Assembly: GCA_945906715.1 (NCBI GenBank) | Contig: CAMDRK010000068.1 | Coordinates: forward strand, 1 to 10,984 | Reading direction: 5' to 3' | Source of the DNA: Nitrospira lenta | GTDB lineage: Bacteria > Nitrospirota > Nitrospiria > Nitrospirales > Nitrospiraceae | Length of the DNA stretch: 10,984 nt | Shown here: positions 1-7,187 of the stretch, piece after piece | Layout: the number at the start of each line of letters is the position of its first letter | How positions within the stretch are numbered: the first letter of the stretch is position 1 | Position numbers and translations under genes: made by a program | Notes under the pieces: generated by a model | The model's input: only the letters and a program-made list of their open reading frames with translations | The model's database searches: none | What the model was told of the DNA's origin: nothing

Positions 1-1
1 G

Positions 2-766
2 GATCTCGAAGAGGAGATGCGGCGCAAGGATTGGCTGGCGAACTTGGGTGAAATGTCTGCCGGGATGGCCCATGAGATCCGCAACCCGCTCGGCGCGTTG
101 GCCGGCGCGATGCAAATGCTTCGAAAAGATGCGATGGAGGATGAAACGAATCGCCGGTTAATGGACATTGCGATTCGAGAGGCCACCAGGCTCGACAACA
201 TCATTACTGAATTTCTCCAGTATGCGCGCCCGCCGGCGCTCAATCTTGCGGAGCATGATCTCAATAAAGTACTTGCCGAGACGCTCGATCTCGTTCAACA
301 TGAAGCGCGCACACGTTCCAAGATCAAGATCGTCACGTCCCTGGCAACCGGGACTCTCACGGCCCTGGTCGATCAAGATCAGCTGCGGCAAGTCTTCTGG
401 AATATGGCAACGAATGCGTTTGAAGCGATGCCGGAGGGGGGGCAGTTGACGATCTCGACGAGCTGCCGCCATGTCGATGCCGGCAGTCGGAAGGGCGACG
501 TCATCGAAATTGCGTTTCAAGACACTGGGGAAGGGATTCCGAAACAAAACCTCGACAAGATATTTCTTCCGTTTTTCACGACGAAGAAAGAAGGATCAGG
601 ATTGGGCCTCGCAGCCGTGCATCGCATCGTCGATCTGCACGGGGGGTGGATTAAGGTCGAAAGTCAGGAGCGTCAAGGCTCGCGTTTTGTGGTATGTATG
701 CCGCGTTCAGGGGATGCCGGGGTGCGGTTATGGCATGAGGGACGGACACCGTGGAAAAAATTCTAG
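2..766 (+). CDS. Sensor histidine kinase, C-terminal part (5' end outside window)
   Basis: This is the transmitter half of a membrane or cytosolic sensor kinase that would autophosphorylate on His and pass phosphate to the regulator encoded next. The frame is open from base 2, so the sensor region and true start lie upstream. Numbering from the Met at base 17, the HisKA H-box MAHEIRNP carries phospho-His19. The HATPase domain follows, with an N-box (NMATNAFEAM, about 129-138), G1 box DTGEGI (169-174), F-box FLPFFTT (183-189) and G2 box GSGLGL (193-198). All catalytic boxes look intact. The layout matches NtrB/ZraS-type kinases that work with sigma-54 activators. The 3' end overlaps the regulator gene by 16 nt, so the two are very likely co-translated. 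The signal sensed cannot be told from this fragment. Confidence 0.93.
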   Translation, partial: DLEEEMRRKDWLANLGEMSAGMAHEIRNPLGALAGAMQMLRKDAMEDETNRRLMDIAIREATRLDNIITEFLQYARPPALNLAEHDLNKVLAETLDLVQHEARTRSKIKIVTSLATGTLTALVDQDQLRQVFWNMATNAFEAMPEGGQLTISTSCRHVDAGSRKGDVIEIAFQDTGEGIPKQNLDKIFLPFFTTKKEGSGLGLAAVHRIVDLHGGWIKVESQERQGSRFVVCMPRSGDAGVRLWHEGRTPWKKF

Positions 767-2133
767 TTGTCGATGACGAGCGGGGGTTGCGCGAAGTCTT
801 GAGCATCATGCTCAAGCGTGCAGGCTATATTGTCACCGAAGCGTCGGATGGCGAAGAGGCCATCGGTTTCATAGGCAAGGAAATCTTCGATCTCGTTATC
901 ACGGACCTCCGGATGCCGAAAGCCGACGGCATGGCGGTCCTGAAGGCGGTGAAGTCTTCTTCTCCTGAAACCGTGGTCCTCGTCATAACGGCGTTTGCGA
1001 CAGCGGATTCGGCAGTCGATGCGATGAAGCAGGGCGCATACGATTACCTGACCAAGCCGTTCCAGGTCGATGAAGTGCAGCTGATCATCCGCAACGCCTT
1101 GGAGAAACGGCGACTCTCGACGGAGAATATTCTATTAAAACGTGAAATGGCGAGCCAATCGTCATTTGCGCAGCTCGTCGGCCAGAGCGAAAGCATGCAG
1201 AAGGTGTTTGATGTGGTGCGTAAAGTCGCAGACGCGAAGAGCAATGTGCTGATTTGTGGAGAAAGCGGAACGGGAAAAGAGTTGGTGGCGCGTGCGATTC
1301 ACTATAATAGTGCCCGGAGCCCAATGCCGTTTGTTGCGGTGAATTGCAGCGCCGTGCCGGAGACGTTGCTCGAAAGTGAGCTTTTCGGGCACATGAAGGG
1401 GTCCTTTACCGGTGCGATGGCCAATAAAGCCGGGTTGTTCGAAGTCGCCAATGGCGGAACAATCTTCTTGGATGAAATCGGCGATACCGCTCCGACCATT
1501 CAAGTCAAGCTGCTGCGGGTCATTCAAGAACGGGAGTTTCGGCGTGTGGGCGGCAATCAGGATGTCAAGGTCGATGTGCGCATCGTAGCCGCAACCAATA
1601 AGGATCTTGAAAAAGCTGTGGCCGACGGCTCATTTCGCGAAGATTTGTACTACCGCTTAGACGTGATTCCGATTCGGCTCCCACCGTTGCGACTTCGAAC
1701 GGGAGACATTCCGCTTCTGGTCAAACATTTTCTCGATAAGTTTTCACAGGAAAGCGGCAAGCCGGTTCCCGTCTTGACATCGGAGGCGATGCACGTGTTG
1801 CTGGGCCATGAATGGCGCGGTAACGTGCGCGAGCTTGAGAACTTGATTGAGCGCGTGGTCACATTTTCCGCCGGTGCGCCAGTTTCCGATCAGGATATTC
1901 GTGGTTGGCTTCATCGGGTTGTGATTCCTCAGCAGCAGGGAGTGCCCACTGATTTGCCCGAAGAGGGGCTGGACTTGGAAGGACTGATCAACGGCATTGA
2001 AAAAGACCTGCTCTTGAAAGCGCTCGAACGGGCCATGTGGGTAAAGAAAAAGGCTGCACGGCTTCTCAAGCTCAATACACGATCCTTTCGCTATCGGCTA
2101 GAGAAGTATGCCATCAAGGGAGGCCGTGATTAA
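751..2133 (+). CDS. Sigma-54-dependent NtrC-family response regulator
   Basis: A 460-aa transcriptional activator that would couple kinase phosphorylation to open-complex formation by sigma-54 RNA polymerase. Residues 1-115 form a receiver domain with acidic pocket D8/D9, phospho-acceptor D52, T80 and K102. Residues about 140-370 form the AAA+ domain: Walker A GESGTGKE (170-177), L1 loop GSFTGA (217-222), Walker B GGTIFLDEIGD (235-245) and sensor-2 region WRGNVRELEN (355-364). Residues about 415-455 are a Fis-type helix-turn-helix. The L1 loop has Ser where GAFTGA is canonical. The start is GTG at 751, giving the expected MEKILVVDDE receiver N-terminus and a 16-nt overlap with the kinase gene. 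No GAF or PAS module is present. The target promoters are unknown, and I saw no clear -24/-12 element in the gaps of this window. Confidence 0.95.
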   Translation: MEKILVVDDERGLREVLSIMLKRAGYIVTEASDGEEAIGFIGKEIFDLVITDLRMPKADGMAVLKAVKSSSPETVVLVITAFATADSAVDAMKQGAYDYLTKPFQVDEVQLIIRNALEKRRLSTENILLKREMASQSSFAQLVGQSESMQKVFDVVRKVADAKSNVLICGESGTGKELVARAIHYNSARSPMPFVAVNCSAVPETLLESELFGHMKGSFTGAMANKAGLFEVANGGTIFLDEIGDTAPTIQVKLLRVIQEREFRRVGGNQDVKVDVRIVAATNKDLEKAVADGSFREDLYYRLDVIPIRLPPLRLRTGDIPLLVKHFLDKFSQESGKPVPVLTSEAMHVLLGHEWRGNVRELENLIERVVTFSAGAPVSDQDIRGWLHRVVIPQQQGVPTDLPEEGLDLEGLINGIEKDLLLKALERAMWVKKKAARLLKLNTRSFRYRLEKYAIKGGRD

Positions 2134-3049
2134 TCCGCAGTCGAGCCCGTCCGAGATCACCGTCTTCGCTCCTGCCAAAATCAACGTGGTCCTGCGTATC
2201 CTCGACCGTCGCCCCGACGGGTTCCACAATCTCTGGTCGATCATGCAGACGGTTGCCCTCGAAGACGAGGTGCAGATCCGTTTGCGTTCTGATCGGACGG
2301 AGATAGAGCTGAGATGTGACGCAACGCAGCTGGCGGCAGACCGGAGTAACCTTGTCTATCGCGCCGCAGCCGAGGTGTTGGCGCGATCTCAGCAATCGAT
2401 CGGGCTCGACATTGAGTTGCGTAAGCGCATTCCGATGGGAGCCGGACTTGGCGGTGGGAGTAGCGATGCCGCAGCCACCATCATAGGGTTGAACCGTTTA
2501 TTACGGTTGGGGTGGTCTCCGACGCAGATGGCCGATGCGGGGCAATCGTTGGGCAGCGACGTGCCATTTTTTCTCTTTGCTCCATCAGCGTTTGTGGCGG
2601 GCCGTGGAGAAACAGTTCGTCCGGTCATCGTTGACGGGGGGCGCTGGGTCGTGCTCGTCAACCCGGGGTTTGGGGTCAATACCAAGTGGGCTTATCAAGA
2701 ATTGGCTGCCACCAGGCTTGCGGTGACGCCGCTCTCGCCGGTTCAGCAGAACCTCGACCGGCAATCGCACGTGAGCTGGGACCAATTGATTGCGGCAGCA
2801 GAGAATGATTTCGAGGGGCCGGTCTTTGCCGCACATGAGAAGCTTCGAGAAATTAAACGGAATCTACTGAATTATGGGGCTGAGATCGCGCTGCTGTCTG
2901 GAAGCGGGGCGACGGTGTTTGGGGTCTTCACGAACGAAGCGCGCGCGCGCCAGGCCCAGGCCCAGTTCGTAAATGAGAGCTCGATGACAGCTTTTGTCGT
3001 TTTCACCTGCTCGGGCCCGCTCGTCTGGCAAGATGAACGCCCACGATAA
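2108..3049 (+). CDS. ispE: 4-diphosphocytidyl-2-C-methyl-D-erythritol kinase
   Basis: IspE phosphorylates the 2-hydroxyl of CDP-methylerythritol with ATP, the fourth step of the MEP isoprenoid pathway, in the cytosol. The 313-aa product has the GHMP-kinase layout. The N-terminal FAPAKINVVLRI carries the catalytic Lys (K24). The nucleotide loop PMGAGLGGGSSDAA spans about 109-122, the catalytic Asp is in GSDVPFF (D151), and the GHMP C-terminal motif LLSGSGATVFGVF lies near 282-294. Length is slightly above the usual ~285-300 aa because of a short N-terminal extension. The ATG at 2108 overlaps the regulator's 3' end by 26 nt. An in-frame GTG at 2126 is possible, but its GGGAGG sits too close to be an ideal ribosome site. 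The overlap implies read-through expression from the two-component genes, though the functions are unrelated. Confidence 0.96.
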   Translation: MPSREAVINPQSSPSEITVFAPAKINVVLRILDRRPDGFHNLWSIMQTVALEDEVQIRLRSDRTEIELRCDATQLAADRSNLVYRAAAEVLARSQQSIGLDIELRKRIPMGAGLGGGSSDAAATIIGLNRLLRLGWSPTQMADAGQSLGSDVPFFLFAPSAFVAGRGETVRPVIVDGGRWVVLVNPGFGVNTKWAYQELAATRLAVTPLSPVQQNLDRQSHVSWDQLIAAAENDFEGPVFAAHEKLREIKRNLLNYGAEIALLSGSGATVFGVFTNEARARQAQAQFVNESSMTAFVVFTCSGPLVWQDERPR

Positions 3050-3072
3050 GATAAACTGTCTTCGTGGCTCGG

Positions 3073-3102
3073 TTGACAACTCCCCGTGCATTCCGCTAAA
3101 TT
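3073..3102 (+). promoter_or_regulatory. Putative sigma-70 promoter upstream of prs
   Basis: A perfect -35 hexamer TTGACA (3073-3078) is followed after 18 nt by TAAATT (3097-3102), a 4/6 match to the -10 consensus. It lies in the 202-nt gap between ispE and prs, giving a leader of roughly 140 nt before the prs ATG. It would drive prs-rplY-pth. Prediction is by eye only. Confidence 0.45.
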
Positions 3103-3148
3103 CTAACCCCTTAGTTGGCTTCCTCAACAGCGCGCAGCGAATGAAGTA

Positions 3149-3201
3149 GGCGGGCTACGATCATGCCCACCGACGCCCGCCGTCGAGACGAACCATATAA
3201 T
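3149..3201 (+). promoter_or_regulatory. Hairpin and second -10-like box in the prs leader
   Basis: GGCGGGC (3149-3155) and GCCCGCC (3175-3181) are perfectly complementary across a 19-nt loop. A perfect TATAAT follows at 3196-3201, about 50 nt before the prs start. No good -35 lies 16-18 nt upstream; the corresponding bases fall in the hairpin's right arm. It may be a weak second promoter or simply part of the leader. No T-tract follows, so it is not an intrinsic terminator. Confidence 0.3.
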
Positions 3202-3251
3202 ACGTAATCAGACCGTGACGCAGTGGCAGATATGAACCCTCTGAGGAATCG

Positions 3252-4193
3252 ATGAGCAGGGAGCTAAAGATATTCTCCGGCAATTCGAATCCGGCACTGG
3301 CCCATGAGATTTGTTCCTACCTTGGGACCAAGCTCGGTGCAGCCACGGTGTCGTCATTCAGTGACGGAGAAATTCGCGTCAAGATTGAGGAGAACGTTCG
3401 TGGCGGCGATGTGTTCGTCGTGCAATCGAGTTGCCAGCCCGTCAATGACTCTCTTATGGAGCTGCTCATTATTATTGATGCGCTTAAACGATCCTCTGCG
3501 AATCGTATCACCGCGGTCATCCCCTATTTCGGCTATGCGCGCCAAGATCGCAAAGATCAGCCGCGTGTGCCGATTTCAGCCAAGCTCGTGGCCGATCTCA
3601 TCAGTACCGCCGGTACCGATCGAGTGCTGACCATGGACCTCCATGCGGGGCAGATCCAGGGGTTCTTCAATGTGCCGGTGGACCATCTCTACGCGCTGCC
3701 GGTACTCTTGGATTACATTACGAAGCTGAAGTTGAGCGACTTGGTGGTTGTCTCGCCGGATGCGGGTGGAGTCGAGCGTGCGCGCGCCTTTGCGAAGCGG
3801 CTCGGCGCGAGTTTGGCGATTATCGATAAACGGCGTGAAGGACCGAATCAGACGGCGATCATGAACATCATCGGCGACGTCGCAGGCAAGAGTGCGCTTT
3901 TGCTGGACGACATGATTGACACGGCGGGCACCATCGTGAAGGGGGCTCAGGCCTGTATGGATCGCGGAGCGCGGGAAGTGTGGACCGCCTGTACCCACGC
4001 AGTACTCACTGGGCCGGCCTTGACCCAGATCCAGCAATCCTGCTTGAAGCAAGTGATCGTGACCAACACGATTCCGTTACGGGGCAAAGAGCAGAGCTGC
4101 CCGAAGTTACATCAATTGTCGGTCGCGCCACTGTTAGGCGAGGCAATCAGGCGAATCCATGAAGATGAGTCAGTGAGTTCATTGTTTGCCTAA
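3252..4193 (+). CDS. prs: Ribose-phosphate pyrophosphokinase (PRPP synthetase)
   Basis: Prs makes 5-phosphoribosyl-1-pyrophosphate from ribose-5-phosphate and ATP, feeding purine, pyrimidine, His, Trp and NAD synthesis. The 313-aa length is typical of class I enzymes. Seen motifs are FSDGEIRVKIEENVRG (36-51), the ATP-site YFGYARQDRKDQPR (92-105), the DLHAGQ catalytic His segment (H131), the flexible-loop basic pair in IDKRRE (K193, R195) and the PRPP-binding loop LLDDMIDTAGT (217-227). The ATG has GAGGA 5 nt upstream. An upstream sigma-70-like promoter is visible, and only 45 nt without a terminator separate the gene from rplY, so the two are probably co-transcribed. No missing catalytic residue was noticed. 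Confidence 0.97.
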   Translation: MSRELKIFSGNSNPALAHEICSYLGTKLGAATVSSFSDGEIRVKIEENVRGGDVFVVQSSCQPVNDSLMELLIIIDALKRSSANRITAVIPYFGYARQDRKDQPRVPISAKLVADLISTAGTDRVLTMDLHAGQIQGFFNVPVDHLYALPVLLDYITKLKLSDLVVVSPDAGGVERARAFAKRLGASLAIIDKRREGPNQTAIMNIIGDVAGKSALLLDDMIDTAGTIVKGAQACMDRGAREVWTACTHAVLTGPALTQIQQSCLKQVIVTNTIPLRGKEQSCPKLHQLSVAPLLGEAIRRIHEDESVSSLFA

Positions 4194-4238
4194 ATTGAAC
4201 ATATCTAGAGATCGGCGAGAGAAAGACGGAGGACTATC

Positions 4239-5024
4239 ATGAGGTTTGATTTAGCAGTCACAGTGAGAGAGAAAACGGGAAAGGGCGCGGCCCGCCAGCT
4301 TCGACGGGAGGGTAAGGTTCCCGGCGTGTTGTATGGGCAGGGCGAATGCCTGCTCCTGACGATTGAACCCGATAGCCTGGTCAAGATTTTGAAGGCACAG
4401 GCGGGAGGAGCTGCGCTCGTATCGCTTACGCTCACCGGCGCGAAATCTAAACCGAACCGCACCGCGCTATTGCGCGATTTCCAGGTCGATCCGGTCGAGG
4501 GGAACATCCTGCATGCGGACCTGTTTGAAATCTCCATGGACAAGCCGATTCGCGTGAAGGTGCCCCTGCATTTAACCGGAGGAGTGCCGGCCGGCGTCAA
4601 AGAAGGCGGTATCCTTCACCACAATATGCGTGAGTTGCATATCGAGTGTCTGCCGGCTGCGTTGCCGGACTTCATCGAGGTCGATGCCTCAGGGCTTGCC
4701 ATTGCGCAAGGTCTCCACCTGAAAGACTTGGCCGCGCGTGAAGGGGTTCGCTATCTCGACGATCCCGAGCAGATGGTCGTGAGTGTGGCGGCGCCGATGA
4801 CGGAAGCCAAGCTTGAATCGCTCCTGGCGAGCGGCGCAGCCGCACCGGAGGCTGGAAAAGAGCCTGAGGTGGCTGGGAAGGGTAAGGTGGCAGGTGAAGG
4901 CGCTGAAGGTGGTGAACCGGCGAAGGCTGGTGCGGCGGCTGCCGCTCCTGATGCCAAGGGTGGCGACAAGAAGGGTGCTGCAGCGCCAAAGGCTGATAAG
5001 AAAGAATCCGAAAAGAAGAAGTAA
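4239..5024 (+). CDS. rplY: 50S ribosomal protein L25, CTC/TL5 form with long tail
   Basis: L25 binds 5S rRNA in the central protuberance of the 50S subunit. The product is 261 aa, longer than the short E. coli form (~95 aa). Residues 1 to about 95 form the 5S-binding domain, beginning with the family signature of a start RFDLAVTVRE and GKGAARQLRREGKVPGVLYG. Residues about 96-187 are the second beta domain of the TL5/CTC type. Residues about 188-261 are a low-complexity Ala/Gly/Glu/Lys tail ending in a Lys-rich stretch and probably disordered. The start is well supported: GGAGGA 5 nt before the ATG. It sits between prs and pth, a very common arrangement. The long charged tail is the only unusual part. 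Confidence 0.95.
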   Translation: MRFDLAVTVREKTGKGAARQLRREGKVPGVLYGQGECLLLTIEPDSLVKILKAQAGGAALVSLTLTGAKSKPNRTALLRDFQVDPVEGNILHADLFEISMDKPIRVKVPLHLTGGVPAGVKEGGILHHNMRELHIECLPAALPDFIEVDASGLAIAQGLHLKDLAAREGVRYLDDPEQMVVSVAAPMTEAKLESLLASGAAAPEAGKEPEVAGKGKVAGEGAEGGEPAKAGAAAAAPDAKGGDKKGAAAPKADKKESEKKK

Positions 5025-5026
5025 CG

Positions 5027-5611
5027 GTGCATCTCATCGTTGGGCTGGGCAACCCGGGTGCTGCCTATGCCCCAACCCGCCACAACGCCGGTATGTGGGT
5101 CATCGAGCGGGCTGCCGCTCGATGGTCAGTCCGTCTCGCCAAGCGCGGTATGGCGCATCGTGGATCGGGACGACTCGGGTCTGAGCTCCTTGAGCTCGCC
5201 GGCACCCTGGATTGGATGAACATCACCGGCCCTCCGCTCAAAGGCCTCCTGCGAGAATACTCACTAAGCGCCGACAATCTGATCCTCGTCCATGACGATC
5301 TCGACCTCGATCTGGGGCGTCTACGGATCAAGCAAGCTGGTGGACATGGGGGGCATAACGGGATTAAGTCGGTCATCGACGCGATCGGTACGCCCCAGTT
5401 TGTGCGGGTCAAGATCGGAATCGGTCGTCCGGCACCGCGTCAGGATTCAGCGGACTATGTGTTGGAGGCGATTACGAGCGCTGAGCTTGAAGTATTGAAC
5501 CCCTGCCTCGACCGTGCCGTCGATGCGTTGGAATGTTTGATCCATCGAGGTCTAGCGGTGGCGATGAATGAGTTTAATGTGCGGGAACGAGAGGAAAACA
5601 ACGAGTTGTGA
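5027..5611 (+). CDS. pth: Peptidyl-tRNA hydrolase
   Basis: Pth cleaves peptidyl-tRNAs released from stalled ribosomes and so recycles tRNA. The 194-aa length is standard. By correspondence with the E. coli enzyme, the active-site set is present: N9 and H19 (in GLGNPG and TRHNAG), N65 (WMNITG), D90 (HDDLD), N111 (GGHGGHNG) and R134. The usual KPxTxMNxSG segment reads LDWMNITG, a mild divergence. The GTG start lies 2 nt after the rplY stop with only a weak purine-rich stretch (AAGAAGAAG) ahead of it, so translation is probably coupled to rplY. The TGA stop (5609-5611) falls inside an inverted array of 7-nt repeats, and the last codons are part of it. Confidence 0.96.
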   Translation: MHLIVGLGNPGAAYAPTRHNAGMWVIERAAARWSVRLAKRGMAHRGSGRLGSELLELAGTLDWMNITGPPLKGLLREYSLSADNLILVHDDLDLDLGRLRIKQAGGHGGHNGIKSVIDAIGTPQFVRVKIGIGRPAPRQDSADYVLEAITSAELEVLNPCLDRAVDALECLIHRGLAVAMNEFNVREREENNEL

Positions 5612-5690
5612 GTTCTGAGTTGAGAGTTCTGAGTTTTTCAGGGGCAGCCCAATAACTTAGAACTCAGCACTCATAACTCAGAACTGAGTT
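5603..5690. repeat. Inverted array of 7-nt units between pth and ychF
   Basis: The left arm consists of 7-nt units GTGAGTT, CTGAGTT, GAGAGTT, CTGAGTT (5608-5635), preceded by GAGTT. The right arm consists of complementary units AACTTAG, AACTCAG, CACTCAT, AACTCAG, AACTGAG (5654-5688). Arms 5604-5635 and 5654-5685 match at 26 of 32 positions around an 18-nt loop. The array covers the pth stop codon and ends 6 nt before the ychF ATG. There are no spacers, so it is not CRISPR. No T-tract follows, so a classical terminator is unlikely. Function unknown. Confidence 0.85.
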
Positions 5691-5696
5691 AAGCCT

Positions 5697-6788
5697 ATGG
5701 GACTCTGTTGCGGCATGATTGGGCTTCCGAACGTGGGGAAGACTACCGTCTTCAACGCGCTCACTGGTAGTGGCGCCTTGGCGGCCAACTATCCCTTCGC
5801 GACCGTCGATCCCAATACTGGCATCGCCCCGGTGCCAGATCCGCGCCTTATCGTTCTTACCGACCTTTTCAAGTCGAAAAAGACAACCTATAGTACGCTG
5901 GAGGTCCGCGATATTGCCGGCCTGGTCGAAGGGGCCAGCAAGGGTGAAGGCCTCGGCAATCAGTTTCTCGGGCACATCCGCGAAGTCGATGCACTGCTCC
6001 ATGTCGTCCGTTGTTTCCAAGGGACAGATGTCGTGCACGTCAGCGGAGCGGTGAACCCTCTCCGTGACATCGGTATCATTGAAACCGAGTTACTGTTGGC
6101 CGATCTCGACACTCTCGACAGGCGGAAGCAAAAGACGGAAAAGAAAGTTCGAGCGGGCGATAAGAAGGCCGCCTTTGAGATGGCCTTCATCGACAAACTG
6201 ATCGGATTGCTCGACAAGGGCGAATGGCTGGGCAACCTGACCTATACCCCTGAAGAACGCCTGGTGCTCGATGAATGTCAGTTGCTGGCGGCGAAGCCGG
6301 TGCTCTTCGTGGCGAACGTGTCGGAGCAGGCCAGCGCTGATGAGGCGATGGTGAAGGCGGTTCGCGAGTTTGCCGATAAACGTGGCGCGCGTGTCGTCAC
6401 GATCTGCGGCCAGCTCGAAGCCGAACTCTCCACGCTGCCAGAATCCGAACGAATCGACTTCTTGAAAGAAATGGGTCTCACGGAATCGGGCCTTGTACGG
6501 CTGACCCGTGAAGCCTACACGTTGCTGAATATCGTGACCTTCTTCACTGCCGGTGAAATTGAATCGCGCGCCTGGCCTATTCCAAAGAACATGAAGGCGC
6601 CGCAAGCGGCGGGCAAGATCCACTCCGACATGGAGCGAGGCTTCATCCGCGCCGAGGTCTATCACTACGACGATCTGATGGCCTGCGGGTCAGAGGCGAA
6701 GGTGAAGGAGAAGGGGCTGTTTCGGCTCGAAGGGAAGGACTACGTCATCAAAGAAGCGGATATAGTCTACTTCCGCTTCAACGTCTAA
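5697..6788 (+). CDS. ychF: Redox-regulated ATPase YchF (Obg-like, OLA1 family)
   Basis: YchF is a ribosome-associated P-loop ATPase of the Obg/TRAFAC class, linked in other bacteria to stress responses and translation initiation. The 363-aa length is exactly typical. G1 is GLPNVGKTT (9-17), the switch segment is YPFATVDPN (32-40), and G3 is DIAGLVEGASKGEGLGNQF (72-90). The position of the GTPase NKxD motif holds NVSE (207-210), which fits the family's ATP preference. A coiled-coil insertion spans about 130-160, and a C-terminal TGS domain covers about 280-362. The start at 5697 gives the expected N-terminus just ahead of GLPNVGK, but no Shine-Dalgarno is visible: the upstream bases belong to the 7-nt repeat array. 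It may be translated from a weak site or by coupling with pth. Confidence 0.97.
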   Translation: MGLCCGMIGLPNVGKTTVFNALTGSGALAANYPFATVDPNTGIAPVPDPRLIVLTDLFKSKKTTYSTLEVRDIAGLVEGASKGEGLGNQFLGHIREVDALLHVVRCFQGTDVVHVSGAVNPLRDIGIIETELLLADLDTLDRRKQKTEKKVRAGDKKAAFEMAFIDKLIGLLDKGEWLGNLTYTPEERLVLDECQLLAAKPVLFVANVSEQASADEAMVKAVREFADKRGARVVTICGQLEAELSTLPESERIDFLKEMGLTESGLVRLTREAYTLLNIVTFFTAGEIESRAWPIPKNMKAPQAAGKIHSDMERGFIRAEVYHYDDLMACGSEAKVKEKGLFRLEGKDYVIKEADIVYFRFNV

Positions 6789-6941
6789 CAGGCTGCTGAA
6801 AAAAGATGGGGGTGGCTGGGACAATCCCTTGCTCGCGCACCCCTCACTTCAGAAAGTGATCGGTGGACGCGCGCAGTTGGGATTATCCCAGCCACCCCCT
6901 AAAATGACTGAGGCCTTGTTGGATGGCCTTTTTGAGCAGCC
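6789..6941. repeat. Palindromic element A with inverted termini, after ychF
   Basis: The element starts immediately after the ychF TAA. Its termini GGCTGCTGAAAAA (6791-6803) and TTTTTGAGCAGCC (6929-6941) are inverted copies matching 12/13. Inside are 21-nt arms (6808-6828 and 6879-6899) that are complementary at 20/21 positions. They enclose TGCTCGCGCA (6830-6839), an apical hairpin TCACTT-CAGA-AAGTGA (6844-6859) flanked by CACC/GGTG, and GGACGCGCGCA (6865-6875). No ORF of note lies inside. The size and termini suit a MITE- or REP-like unit. No target-site duplication was established. Confidence 0.85.
6911..6933 (+). terminator. Intrinsic-terminator-like hairpin downstream of ychF
   Basis: AGGCC (6911-6915) pairs with GGCCT (6925-6929) over a 9-nt loop and runs into TTTTT (6929-6933). 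The T-tract is also part of element A's right terminus, so the repeat may supply the terminator for ychF. The stem is short, and strength is uncertain. Confidence 0.45.
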
Positions 6942-6976
6942 CAAGCGCGCGCTCACCCCGCCCGGTGTAGGAGGGG

Positions 6977-7187
6977 AAGGGGTAGCCCGTTAGTCTCCTT
7001 TGCTCGCGCAACGCGCGGCCTCAGAAGGATGGGAAGGGCAGCCTAGTCGTCCTCCTGCTCGCGGAACGTGCACGATAAGAATGTGCTCGTTCGACGCGCG
7101 CAATCGAGGATCGACCAGGCTGCCCTTGAAAGTGAGCTGGGCGGATTGGGATAACGCGCGCAGTCGGAGACCAATCGGGCCCCCCTT
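6977..7187. repeat. Palindromic element B, interrupted by element C
   Basis: Arms 6977-6998 and 7166-7187 are complementary apart from a one-base offset and a few mismatches. Inside the left arm lies TGCTCGCGCAACGCGCGG (from 7001), part of a 28-nt stretch (7001-7028) that recurs identically at 10909-10936. Near the right arm is AACGCGCGCA (7153-7162). The apical hairpin is broken just after AGAAGG (7028), where element C begins. An ATG-initiated frame at 7000-7206 lies wholly in this repeat and is not considered a gene. Confidence 0.75.
7034..7127. repeat. Palindromic element C nested in element B
   Basis: Arms AAGGGCAGCCTAGTCG... (7034-7054) and its complement (7106-7127) match except for one G/A difference and one inserted base. 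Inside are TGCTCGCGGA (7056-7065), an inner hairpin GAACGTGCAC / GTGCTCGTTC (9/10 complementary) and CGACGCGCGCA (7092-7102). It has the same family architecture as elements A and D with a different apical part. Confidence 0.75.

Noticed and set aside
158..547. Minus-strand frame opposite the kinase gene
   Set aside because: It is a shadow of a clearly conserved histidine kinase, as are the other long antisense frames over the conserved genes.
3050..3251. tRNA gene between ispE and prs, an arrangement I know from other genomes
   Set aside because: No cloverleaf, no GTTCRANNC T-arm and no anticodon stem could be assembled.
3103..3251. PRPP or purine riboswitch in the prs leader
   Set aside because: Only one simple hairpin is visible, and no recognisable aptamer core motif was found.
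5603..5690. CRISPR array
   Set aside because: The 7-nt units are contiguous with no spacers and are arranged as an inverted repeat; the same holds for 9577-9672.
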